NCBI RefSeq assembly: GCF_013149295.1
Contig: NZ_JABGCB010000014.1
Location: forward strand, 62,001 to 126,000
Source of the DNA: Novosphingobium sp. SG751A
Lineage (GTDB): Bacteria > Pseudomonadota > Alphaproteobacteria > Sphingomonadales > Sphingomonadaceae
DNA: 64,000 bases
Reading direction: 5' to 3'
Within the stretch, counting starts at the first letter, position 1, and the number at the start of each line of letters is the position of its first letter. Made by a program: the position numbers and the translations under genes. Positions 16,677-24,106 of this stretch are shown here, in pieces. A model generated the notes under the pieces. That model searched no databases. It saw only the letters and a program-made list of their open reading frames with translations, and had not been told where the DNA came from.

Positions 16677-16849
16677 ACGAGACCGAAACCTATCAGGCCC
16701 TGCGCCAGTTCGCCGACAGCTGGGGGCTGCTGGCGATGACGATCAGCTTTGTGGTGCTTTGCGCATGGCCCTTTCGCCCCGGCGGGCGCAAGAACAGCGA
16801 CGAGGCCGCCACCATGATTTTCGAGGAGGACGATCATGTCCGCACCTGA
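16673..16849 (+). CDS. ccoQ: cbb3 oxidase small subunit CcoQ
   Basis: This 58-aa protein has one membrane helix (GLLAMTISFVVLCAWPF) followed by RPGGRKNSDEAA and an acidic C-terminus. This is the standard CcoQ layout, and CcoQ stabilises the complex. It starts with GTG overlapping the ccoO stop (GTGA). Its end overlaps the ccoP start by 14 bp, so the three genes are coupled. The short length makes it easy to miss. Confidence 0.93.
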   Translation: MNETETYQALRQFADSWGLLAMTISFVVLCAWPFRPGGRKNSDEAATMIFEEDDHVRT

Positions 16850-17777
16850 AAACAATGAAACCGGTCCGCGCATCGACGAGCCGACCGGCACGGCAACCAT
16901 GGGCCATGAATGGGATGGCATCGAGGAGTTGAACACTCCGCTGCCCACTTGGTGGCTCTACACGTTCTATGCCTGTATCGTGTTCGCGATTGGCTATTGC
17001 GTGGTCTATCCGGCCATTCCCGGCATCAAGGAAGGCAGCCACGGCACTTTCGGCTGGACCAGTCGCGGCCAGCTTGCCTCGGAAATGGACGCGGCCAAGG
17101 CGGCCCGCGCGCCGGTTCTGGCGGCATTGGACGCAACGCCGATTGAAGACCTGCCCAAGAACCCGGAACTGCTGGCCAAGGCGGTGGCGGGCGGCAAGGC
17201 GGCCTTCAAGGTCAATTGCGTGCCCTGTCACGGTTCGGGCGCGGCCGGGTCCATCGGCTATCCCAACCTGAACGACGATGACTGGCTGTGGGGCGGCACG
17301 CTGACCGACATCCAGACCACGCTGGAACACGGCATCCGCCAGCCCGGCGACGCGGCCACCCGCACCAGCATGATGCCCAGCTTTGGCCGTGACGGCATCC
17401 TGAAACCCGCCGATGTGCAGGACGTGGTCAGCTATGTCCGTCAGATCTCGGGTCAGGAACCGGGCAATGCCTCGGCTCAGCGCGGCGCGGCCCTGTTTGC
17501 GGCCAATTGCGTGGCCTGCCACAATCCCGACGGCAAGGGTAACCGCATGTTCGGCGCGCCGAACCTGACCGACAAGGTCTGGCTCTATGGCGGCAGCCGC
17601 ACCGCGATTGCCGAAACGGTGACCAATGCCCATGCTGGCGTGATGCCCGCCTGGGGCAACCGTCTCAGCCCGGCCACGATCAAGATGCTGGCGGCCTATG
17701 TCCACAGCCTTGGTGGCGGTGAAGCCTTTGCCGCTCCGGCGGCCCCCGCGGCTGATGCTGCAAGTACAGGACAGTAA
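16836..17777 (+). CDS. ccoP: cbb3 oxidase dihaem subunit III CcoP
   Basis: CcoP delivers electrons to the cbb3 core. The 313-aa protein has the conserved N-terminal GHEWDGIEELNTPLPTWWLY, then a membrane segment. Two haem c motifs follow: CVPCH near residue 128 and CVACH near residue 225. The Met ligands are probably in SMMPSFG and GVMPAWG. It ends with an Ala/Pro-rich tail. The gap to ccoG is 3 bp. Confidence 0.97.
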   Translation: MSAPENNETGPRIDEPTGTATMGHEWDGIEELNTPLPTWWLYTFYACIVFAIGYCVVYPAIPGIKEGSHGTFGWTSRGQLASEMDAAKAARAPVLAALDATPIEDLPKNPELLAKAVAGGKAAFKVNCVPCHGSGAAGSIGYPNLNDDDWLWGGTLTDIQTTLEHGIRQPGDAATRTSMMPSFGRDGILKPADVQDVVSYVRQISGQEPGNASAQRGAALFAANCVACHNPDGKGNRMFGAPNLTDKVWLYGGSRTAIAETVTNAHAGVMPAWGNRLSPATIKMLAAYVHSLGGGEAFAAPAAPAADAASTGQ

Positions 17778-17780
17778 ACA

Positions 17781-19232
17781 ATGACCAACATGGACCCCAA
17801 AGGGCTGACCAGACAGCCTCCGAAGCGGCTCCATGCGGAAACCCAGGCCGTCTATCCGCGCGCGGTGGACGGCCGTTTCCGGCGCCTGAAATGGGCGGTG
17901 ATGACCTTCTGCCTCGCCGTCTATTACATTACCCCGTGGCTGCGCTGGCATCGCGGGCCCTATTCCCCCGATCAGGCGGTGCTGATCGACCTTGAACACC
18001 GCCGTTTCTATATGTTCGCGATCGAGATCTGGCCGCAGGAGTTCTACTTCGTCGCGGGCCTGCTCATCATGGCCGGGATCGGCCTGTTTCTGGTCACATC
18101 GGCGGTGGGGCGCGCATGGTGCGGCTATGCCTGTCCGCAAACGGTGTGGACCGATTTGTTTCAGCATGTCGACCGCCTTATCGACGGCGACCGCAATGCG
18201 CAGATGAAGCTGGCCAAGGCCCCGTGGGGGCCGGGCAAGATCGTGCGGCGGCTGGGGAAATGGAGCATCTATCTGCTCATTTCCATTTCGACGGGCGGCG
18301 CATGGATTTTCTATTTTGCCGATGCGCCGACGTTGGCGCGCGAATTCGTCACGCTTCAGGCGCCCTCCATCGCCTATTCGACCGTCTTTGTGCTGACCGT
18401 GACGACCATGTGGTTCGGCGGTTTCATGCGCGAACAGGTCTGCATCTATATGTGCCCATGGCCGCGCATCCAATCGGCGATGCTGGACGAAAAATCGCTG
18501 CTGGTGACCTATAAGGACTGGCGCGGAGAGCCGCGAGGCAAGAAAAGCCCGACCGGCGCGCCGTTGGGCGATTGCATCGATTGCGGGCTTTGCGCGGCGG
18601 TTTGCCCCACCGGCATCGACATTCGCGAAGGGCCGCAGATCGGCTGCATCACCTGCGCGCTGTGCATCGATGCCTGCGACGGGGTGATGGCAAAGACGGG
18701 CCGCCCGCGCGGTTTGATCGACTATGTGACGCTGGAGGATTCGGCCCGCGAAAAGCAGGGGCAGAGCGCCACGCCGCATTGGAAGCTGATCTGGCATGCG
18801 CGCACGCTGATCTATCTTGGCATCTGGTCGGCGATTGGTGCGGCGCTGCTCTTTGCGCTGGGTACGCGCCAGCATATCTCCATCGCCGTCAGCAAGGATC
18901 GCAACCCGCCTTATATGATCCTGTCCTCGGGCGAAATCCGCAATGCCTATGCTGTGCGCTGGAAGAACATGGAAGGCCGCCCGCGCAAGATGCAGCTGGT
19001 GCTGGACGGGCCGGCGGGCGCAAAGATGTGGAGCGAGGACATGGCAAAAGACATGGCCGCGCGCGATTTGACACGGATCATTCCAGCCGACACCACATCG
19101 CCGCTAAGGATCTATGTGACGGCGCCTGCCGGGACCGCTGAGGGCAAGCTCAGCTTTACCCTGCGCGCGCTGGATCAGGATGGCGGTCAGGTCAGCTATG
19201 ACACCCGCTTTGACGCCCCCGGCGCCGAATAA
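17781..19232 (+). CDS. ccoG: cbb3 oxidase accessory protein CcoG (FixG)
   Basis: CcoG is a membrane ferredoxin-like protein needed for cbb3 maturation, probably copper handling (483 aa). It has several membrane segments, WCGYACPQTVWTDLF, and CPWPRIQSAMLD. Two 4Fe-4S motifs follow, CIDCGLCAAVCPTG and CITCALCIDACDG, then an Ig-like C-terminal domain. Position after ccoP matches the standard ccoGHIS order. Confidence 0.96.
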   Translation: MTNMDPKGLTRQPPKRLHAETQAVYPRAVDGRFRRLKWAVMTFCLAVYYITPWLRWHRGPYSPDQAVLIDLEHRRFYMFAIEIWPQEFYFVAGLLIMAGIGLFLVTSAVGRAWCGYACPQTVWTDLFQHVDRLIDGDRNAQMKLAKAPWGPGKIVRRLGKWSIYLLISISTGGAWIFYFADAPTLAREFVTLQAPSIAYSTVFVLTVTTMWFGGFMREQVCIYMCPWPRIQSAMLDEKSLLVTYKDWRGEPRGKKSPTGAPLGDCIDCGLCAAVCPTGIDIREGPQIGCITCALCIDACDGVMAKTGRPRGLIDYVTLEDSAREKQGQSATPHWKLIWHARTLIYLGIWSAIGAALLFALGTRQHISIAVSKDRNPPYMILSSGEIRNAYAVRWKNMEGRPRKMQLVLDGPAGAKMWSEDMAKDMAARDLTRIIPADTTSPLRIYVTAPAGTAEGKLSFTLRALDQDGGQVSYDTRFDAPGAE

Positions 19233-19251
19233 TTATAGGAGTGCCCCCGCT

Positions 19252-19734
19252 ATGACTGCTCCTGTTTCCCGCCCTGCCTTCCGGTTTACCGGATGGCATA
19301 TGACCATGATCCTCGTGGCCTTTTTCGGCATCGTGATCGTCGTCAACGTCTATATGGCCACCCTTGCCAGCAGCAGCTTCAGTGGCGTGGTGGTCGATAA
19401 TTCCTATGTCGCCAGCCAGCATTACAACACGTGGCTGAACGAGGCGGCGAAGGAAAAGGCGCTGGGCTGGCAGGTCAGCGCACTGCGTCAGGCCGATGGC
19501 CGGGTTGCGGCATCGCTGATCGGCGAGGCGCGGCCCGACCATGCGGTGCTGGGCGGCGAGGCATGGCATCCGCTGGGTCAGGAAGCCGACCGCACTGTTT
19601 CCTTCCGCAAGGCGGGCGATGGGCGCTGGATCTCGATTGATCCGCTGCCCGAAGGCCGCTGGCGCCTGCGTCTGAAGCTGGATGGCGATGATGCCGCGGG
19701 CCATCACACCGTCCGCCTGCAGCAGATGCTCTGA
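19252..19734 (+). CDS. ccoH: cbb3 oxidase assembly protein CcoH (FixH)
   Basis: FixH/CcoH is a single-pass membrane protein needed for cbb3 assembly (160 aa). It has the family opening FTGWHMTMILVAFFGIVIVV followed by NVYMATLASSSFSGVVVDNS and YNTWLNEAAKEKALGW. The ATG at 19252 has a TAGGAG site just upstream. It is flanked by ccoG and ccoI. Confidence 0.93.
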   Translation: MTAPVSRPAFRFTGWHMTMILVAFFGIVIVVNVYMATLASSSFSGVVVDNSYVASQHYNTWLNEAAKEKALGWQVSALRQADGRVAASLIGEARPDHAVLGGEAWHPLGQEADRTVSFRKAGDGRWISIDPLPEGRWRLRLKLDGDDAAGHHTVRLQQML

Positions 19735-19749
19735 TCAAGGAAGCATGAG

Positions 19750-21885
19750 ATGGCCAGCGCCCCGCCCCTGACCCAGAGCGAGAGCATTGAGACCACCACG
19801 CTGGTGGTACCGGGGATGCATTGCGCCAGTTGCATGGGCAAGGTCGAGCGGGCGCTGGGCGCTTTGCCCGGCGTGCAATCGGCGCGGGTCAATCTGACGG
19901 CGCGGCAGGTCAATGTGGCGCATGATGCGGCGTTGGGCGTGCCGGATATGGTGGGGGCTCTCTCGGCCATCGGTTTTCCCAGCCAGCCCCGTGTTGAGGA
20001 GCTGGCCCCGCCGCCCTCGGCGGTCAAGCCCTTGCTGGCGCCGCTGGCGGTGGCCGGTTTTGCCTGCATGAATGTCATGCTGCTTTCGGTCAGCATCTGG
20101 TCGGGGGCCGAAGGATCGACGCGCGATCTGTTCCATCTGCTCTCAGCCGCGATCGGCATTCCCGCGATCCTCTATGCGGGGCGGGTGTTCTTTGTTTCGG
20201 CATGGGGCGCGCTGCGGCATGGGCGCACCAATATGGATGTGCCGATCTCCATCGGTGTGATCCTTGCCACGGGGCTCAGCCTGTATGAAACGCTGACGCA
20301 TGGTGCCGAGGCGTGGTTTGACGGTACGCTGATGCTGCTCTTGTTCCTGCTGGCGGGGCGCGTGCTGGACGCGATGATGCGCGACCGCGCGCGGGCCGGG
20401 GTGGACGCGCTGCTGCGTCAGGCCGCTCCCGGTGCGATGATCGTGGCCAAGGGAGCCGTTGATTGGGTTGCCGCGCGCGATCTGTTGCCCGGCATGGTGA
20501 TGCGTGTCGCCTCGGGCGAGCGGCTGGCCGCCGATGGTCAGATCGTTTCCGGCGCCAGCCGTTTCGACCGCAGCCTGCTGACCGGCGAGAGCGCGGCGGT
20601 GCCGGTGGCGCAGGGCGATGCCGTGCATGCGGGCATGTTGAACATGGATGCGCCGGTCGATGTGCGCGTGACGGCGGCGGGATCGGACACCACGCTGGCC
20701 GAAATCGCGCGCACGATGGAGGTGGCAGGCCAGCATCGCAGCGCCTATGTCCGCATCGCCGACCGCGCCAGCCGCCTTTACGCGCCCGCCGTGCATACGC
20801 TGGCCGCGCTTACCTTTGCCGGGTGGATGGCGGCGGGCGCGGGGGCCTATGAAAGCCTGAAGATCGCGATTGCGGTGCTGATCATCACCTGCCCCTGCGC
20901 GCTGGGTCTGGCCGTGCCGGTGGCGCAGGTGGTGGCCGCGGGCGCGCTGATGCGGCGCGGGATCATGGTCAAGGACGGCAGCGCGATGGAGCGCATGGCC
21001 CGTATCGACCGCGCGCTGCTGGACAAGACCGGCACGCTGACGCTGGGTCGCCCGACGCCCGATCCGCAGGCTTTGGATGCGCTGCCCGCGCAGGCCGCGC
21101 AGGTTGCCCTCGCGCTGGCCAGCCATTCGCGTCATCCGCTCAGCCGCGCGCTGGTTGAGGCGCTGGGCGCGCGGGGCGTGACGGCGGCGGAATTGACGCA
21201 GGTTGAGGAAGTGCCGGGGCAGGGCGTTCATGCGCTCTGGCATGGCAGTCCGGTGGCGCTGCGTCGCCCCGATGGGCCGACCGGCGGCATGGCCAGCGCG
21301 CTGGACATCGAAGGCATGCCGGTACGCCTGATCCTGTTTGCCGACCGTCTGCGCCCCGAGGCCAATCAGGCGCTGGGCTGGATGCGCGCCATGGGGGTTG
21401 AGCCTTCGATCCTGTCGGGCGATGCGATGGGCGCCGTGGCCGAGGTGGCCCGCGCGACGCATATGACCGCGCAAGGCCACGCCAGCCCCGCCGACAAGCT
21501 GGAGGCGATCCAGCGTTTGCAGGGCGCGGGGTATAATGTGCTGATGGCGGGCGATGGGCTCAATGATGGCCCGGCGCTGGCCGCCGCCCATGCTTCCATC
21601 GCGCCGGGCACGGCCAGCGATGTCGGGCGGCAGGCCGCGGATTTCGTGTTCCTCTCCGATTCGCTGTTGGCCATTCCGCGCGCCATGGCCACATCGCGGG
21701 CGACGATGCGTGTGGTGCGGCAGAATTTCGTGCTGGCGATCGGCTATAATGTGCTGGCTGTGCCAATGGCCATGGCGGGTCTGGTCACGCCTTTGATCGC
21801 GGCGGTGGCCATGTCCACCTCCTCGCTGATTGTGATCGGCAATTCGCTGCGTCTGGCGATGGCGGCACGGGAGCCTAAAGCATGA
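19750..21885 (+). CDS. ccoI: Copper-transporting P-type ATPase CcoI (FixI)
   Basis: CcoI is a P1B ATPase that supplies copper for cbb3 oxidase (711 aa). It has an N-terminal heavy-metal domain (GMHCASC, Cys25 and Cys28). The membrane CPC motif is at residues 381-383 (TCPCALGLAVP). The phosphorylated Asp425 lies in DKTGTLTLG, and the hinge reads GDGLNDGPAL. It overlaps ccoS by 4 bp, so the two are co-translated. Confidence 0.96.
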   Translation: MASAPPLTQSESIETTTLVVPGMHCASCMGKVERALGALPGVQSARVNLTARQVNVAHDAALGVPDMVGALSAIGFPSQPRVEELAPPPSAVKPLLAPLAVAGFACMNVMLLSVSIWSGAEGSTRDLFHLLSAAIGIPAILYAGRVFFVSAWGALRHGRTNMDVPISIGVILATGLSLYETLTHGAEAWFDGTLMLLLFLLAGRVLDAMMRDRARAGVDALLRQAAPGAMIVAKGAVDWVAARDLLPGMVMRVASGERLAADGQIVSGASRFDRSLLTGESAAVPVAQGDAVHAGMLNMDAPVDVRVTAAGSDTTLAEIARTMEVAGQHRSAYVRIADRASRLYAPAVHTLAALTFAGWMAAGAGAYESLKIAIAVLIITCPCALGLAVPVAQVVAAGALMRRGIMVKDGSAMERMARIDRALLDKTGTLTLGRPTPDPQALDALPAQAAQVALALASHSRHPLSRALVEALGARGVTAAELTQVEEVPGQGVHALWHGSPVALRRPDGPTGGMASALDIEGMPVRLILFADRLRPEANQALGWMRAMGVEPSILSGDAMGAVAEVARATHMTAQGHASPADKLEAIQRLQGAGYNVLMAGDGLNDGPALAAAHASIAPGTASDVGRQAADFVFLSDSLLAIPRAMATSRATMRVVRQNFVLAIGYNVLAVPMAMAGLVTPLIAAVAMSTSSLIVIGNSLRLAMAAREPKA

Positions 21886-22067
21886 CCGGTCTTGCTCTTC
21901 TGATCCCTGTGGCCCTGTTGATGGGGTTGAGCGGGCTAGTGGCTTTTTTCTGGTCGCTGCGCAATGGCCAGTTCGAGGATCTGGATGGGGCGGCCGCGCG
22001 CATCCTGATCGATGACGAGGAACTGCCGGTCGAAACCAAGGGCGTGCAGAAGGTCGAGCGCGGATGA
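21882..22067 (+). CDS. ccoS: cbb3 oxidase maturation protein CcoS
   Basis: CcoS is a small membrane protein needed to insert cofactors into cbb3 oxidase (61 aa). It has one membrane helix (LLIPVALLMGLSGLVAFFW) followed by SLRNGQFEDLDGAAARIL, the family signature. Its start and stop overlap both neighbours by 4 bp. Confidence 0.94.
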   Translation: MTGLALLIPVALLMGLSGLVAFFWSLRNGQFEDLDGAAARILIDDEELPVETKGVQKVERG

Positions 22068-22297
22068 GACGGATTTCGCTCTTTGCGCTGGTGGCGATGG
22101 CGCCGGCGGTGTTCAATGTGGCCCCGGCAGCGGCGAAGGGGGCGATTGTCGCCGCGATTTGCTCGGGCGATGGGGTGACGCGCACCGTCTCGGTGCCGGT
22201 TGGGCCGCAGGATATTCCCGGCAAACAGACCCCCGGCTGCTGTGTCAAAGGGTGCCATGGCGGCGAGCGCAAGCGCACGGGAAAGAAGTGCTGCTGA
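22064..22297 (+). CDS. Small secreted Cys-rich protein of unknown function
   Basis: This 77-aa product is not recognised. It has a likely signal peptide (MRRISLFALVAMAPAVFNVA then PAAAKG). The mature part is basic, with six cysteines: one in AAICSGDG, GCCVKGCHGG, and a terminal KKCC. It is coupled to ccoS by a 4-bp overlap, so it probably belongs to the cbb3 maturation operon. The cysteines could bind copper or form disulphides. That is inference from composition and position. Confidence 0.7.
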   Translation: MRRISLFALVAMAPAVFNVAPAAAKGAIVAAICSGDGVTRTVSVPVGPQDIPGKQTPGCCVKGCHGGERKRTGKKCC

Positions 22298-22310
22298 AAG
22301 TTTCGCACGC

Positions 22311-22324
22311 TTGATCGCGCGCAA
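22311..22324 (+). promoter_or_regulatory. FNR-like site upstream of hemN
   Basis: TTGATCGCGCGCAA has a perfect left half (TTGAT) and a degenerate right half (CGCAA), as does one of the sites before ompW. It lies 36 bp before the hemN ATG. hemN is an oxygen-regulated gene in many proteobacteria. If used as an activator site, the spacing to the start codon leaves almost no leader, so its role is uncertain. Confidence 0.4.
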
Positions 22325-22359
22325 AGAAAGCGGCCCGGCGCGCGGGCATTACGATCCCC

Positions 22360-23673
22360 ATGTGGCCTTATCATCCTGAACTGCTGGAACGGCCTGTGCC
22401 GCGTTACACCAGCTATCCCACCGCAGCGGAGTTCACCCCCGCCATTGGCGCGGATGCGCTTGATGAGGCGTTGCGCGCCACGGTGGGCGAGGTTTCGCTC
22501 TATATCCACATCCCCTATTGTGAGCAGATCTGCTGGTATTGCGGGTGCAACACCGGGGCATCGGGCAAAAGGCAGAGGCTGGCCTCCTATCTGGACGCGC
22601 TGACGCGCGAGATCGCGATTGTCGGGCCTCGACTGGACGGGCGGATCAAGGTGCGCCGCATCGCCTTTGGCGGGGGCAGCCCCAATGCGATCAGCCCGAC
22701 CGATTTCGTCCGGCTGGTCGATGCGATCACTGTGCATTTCAGTCTGGACAATCCGGTCTGGTCGATCGAACTCGATCCGCGTACGCTGACGCAGGATTGG
22801 GGCGATGTGCTGAGTTTCGTGGGCATCACGCGGGCGAGCCTTGGCGTGCAGACCTTTTCGCCCACGTTGCAGGCGGCCATCGGCCGGATCCAGCCGGGCG
22901 AGATGATCGAGCGAGCCACCACCATGCTGCGTCGTGCAGGGGTCAATTCGCTCAATTATGACCTGATGTATGGCCTGCCGGGGCAGGATTGGGACATGGT
23001 GGAGGAAAGCCTTGAGCGGGCCTGCGATCTGGGCGCGGACCGGATCGCGCTGTTCGGTTATGCCCATGTGCCGCATATGCTGCCGCGCCAGCGCCGGATC
23101 GACGCGCAGAACCTGCCGGGTCAGGACGAGCGTTTCATGATGGCCGCGCGCGGGCATGATTACCTTGTCGATGCCGGTTATCAGCCGGTGGGCTTCGACC
23201 ATTTCGCATTGCCCGGCGATGCCATCGCGCAGGCGACCGTGGCGGGGCGGCTTCATCGCAATTTTCAGGGCTTTACCGAGGATACGGCGCCGGTTCTGAT
23301 CGGGCTGGGGGCTTCGGCCATCTCCTGCTTCCCCGACCGGATCATCCAGAACGAGAAGAACGCCGGGCGCTATCGCATGCTTCTCTCACAGGACCGGCTG
23401 ACGGGCGTTGGCGGTATCCGCCGCAGCGCCGACGACCAAAAGCGCGGCGCGATCATCGAGGCGCTGCTGTGTCAGGGCGAGGCTGAGATCGGCGGCGAAC
23501 TGGCGGCGGCGCTGCGGGGGGCATTGGCACCCTTTATCGAGCGTGGGCTGGCGCGGCTGGATGCGGGGCGTCTGGCGATCCTGCCGGGCGGGCTGCCCTA
23601 TGCGCGCACGATTGCGGCTTTGTTCGATCCCTATCGAGTGGATTCGGGGAAGAAGTTTTCTTCGGCGGTTTGA
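22360..23673 (+). CDS. hemN: Oxygen-independent coproporphyrinogen III oxidase HemN
   Basis: HemN is a radical SAM enzyme that makes protoporphyrinogen IX without oxygen (437 aa). The cluster motif is CEQICWYCGCN in IHIPYCEQICWYCGCNTG. Downstream are AFGGGSPNAI, SLGVQTFSPTLQAAIGRIQP and DLMYGLPGQDWDMVEESLE. Placement after the cbb3 genes fits haem supply at low oxygen. A large repeat element begins 9 bp after the stop. Confidence 0.96.
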   Translation: MWPYHPELLERPVPRYTSYPTAAEFTPAIGADALDEALRATVGEVSLYIHIPYCEQICWYCGCNTGASGKRQRLASYLDALTREIAIVGPRLDGRIKVRRIAFGGGSPNAISPTDFVRLVDAITVHFSLDNPVWSIELDPRTLTQDWGDVLSFVGITRASLGVQTFSPTLQAAIGRIQPGEMIERATTMLRRAGVNSLNYDLMYGLPGQDWDMVEESLERACDLGADRIALFGYAHVPHMLPRQRRIDAQNLPGQDERFMMAARGHDYLVDAGYQPVGFDHFALPGDAIAQATVAGRLHRNFQGFTEDTAPVLIGLGASAISCFPDRIIQNEKNAGRYRMLLSQDRLTGVGGIRRSADDQKRGAIIEALLCQGEAEIGGELAAALRGALAPFIERGLARLDAGRLAILPGGLPYARTIAALFDPYRVDSGKKFSSAV

Positions 23674-23682
23674 GGGTTTTGT

Positions 23683-23919
23683 GCCTCCGGCGGGTTAAGG
23701 GCGGGGGCCCTTAACAATCCCGATACTGTCTTTGTTGCGCTAAGCGGTCGGCCTTGGGTGTCGGACGCGGCGTATGAAATTCAAAGCCTGCGGCGCTGAA
23801 CAGCGTAACCTTGCCGCGCCGCAGGCTTTTGCAACCATCGCACAACACGCAGCATCGCCAACCTCCCGCAACCCAGTAACGGGATTGCAAAGGGACAAGT
23901 CCCTTTGCCCGCCGGAGGC
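23683..23919. repeat. Composite inverted repeat element, copy A
   Basis: Two 46-nt outer arms (23683-23728 and 23874-23919) are inverted copies of each other. Each arm itself holds a hairpin of the AAGGG...CCCTT type and ends in GCCTCCGGCGGG or its complement. Inside is a second inverted pair, AAAGCCTGCGGCGC (23783-23796) with GCGCCGCAGGCTTT (23816-23829). No ORF is supported. The element begins 9 bp after the hemN stop. Copies with the same plan occur at 36238 and, altered, at 47769. Confidence 0.9.
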
Positions 23920-23938
23920 ATAAATCCTCTAAGCCACA

Positions 23939-23975
23939 TAAAAAGATGGGCGGCATCCGTAAAGGAAACCGCCCA
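23939..23975 (-). terminator. Intrinsic terminator on the minus strand
   Basis: On the minus strand the stem TGGGCGG/CCGCCCA (23969-23975 with 23947-23953) encloses a 15-nt loop. It is followed at once by TCTTTTTA. This is the best intrinsic terminator in the gap. It would end the candidate small RNA or read-through from dsbD. Confidence 0.8.
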
Positions 23976-24033
23976 AGGTGGGGAGAAAGTCTTAAAGTCT
24001 GGTGGAGTTTCAGTTCGAAACCCCGCCGGTCTT
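23939..24033 (-). ncRNA. Candidate FNR-controlled small RNA
   Basis: A minus-strand transcript of about 95 nt is proposed. Evidence is an FNR box centred at 24074.5, a weak -10 element TAATCA at 24040-24045, and a start near 24033 (centre at -41.5). The RNA would fold into a hairpin with a GUUUC/GAAAC core (about 24001-24028). A C-rich unpaired run UCUCCCCACCUU follows, able to pair with Shine-Dalgarno sequences, then an intrinsic terminator. dsbD ends upstream with its own small hairpin (GGGCA/TGCCC, 24090-24102). The alternative is a structured 3' UTR of dsbD. Confidence 0.5.
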
Positions 24034-24067
24034 GATGCTTGATTAGCGAAAACCGCTGCTCCCCACC

Positions 24068-24081
24068 TTGATCGTTGTCAA
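24068..24081 (-). promoter_or_regulatory. Consensus FNR box downstream of dsbD
   Basis: The minus strand reads TTGACAACGATCAA, a full match to TTGAY-N4-RTCAA. No protein gene starts nearby in either direction, since hemN and dsbD converge here. That makes a non-coding target likely. An 11-bp inverted repeat (AAGGTGGGGAG, 23975-23985 with 24059-24069) overlaps its edge. Confidence 0.75.
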
Positions 24082-24106
24082 AACATGATGGGCAATCTGC
24101 CCTGCT

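Noticed and set aside
16743..18875. 710-residue open frame antisense to ccoP and ccoG
   Set aside because: Composition is that of a shadow frame, and the opposite strand encodes clear cbb3 genes.
20143..23256. 1037-residue open frame on the minus strand opposite ccoI and hemN
   Set aside because: It is His/Arg/Gly/Ala-rich with no domain and lies antisense to well-identified genes. It is a by-product of GC-rich codon use.
23683..23919. CRISPR array or insertion sequence at the large repeat
   Set aside because: There are no regular direct repeats with spacers, no transposase frame and no clear target duplication. The structure is a nested inverted repeat.
24005..24030. tRNA-like T-arm (GTTCGAAACC) on the plus strand
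   Set aside because: The 5-bp stem and 7-nt loop rule of a T-arm is not met, and no acceptor or anticodon arm could be drawn around it.
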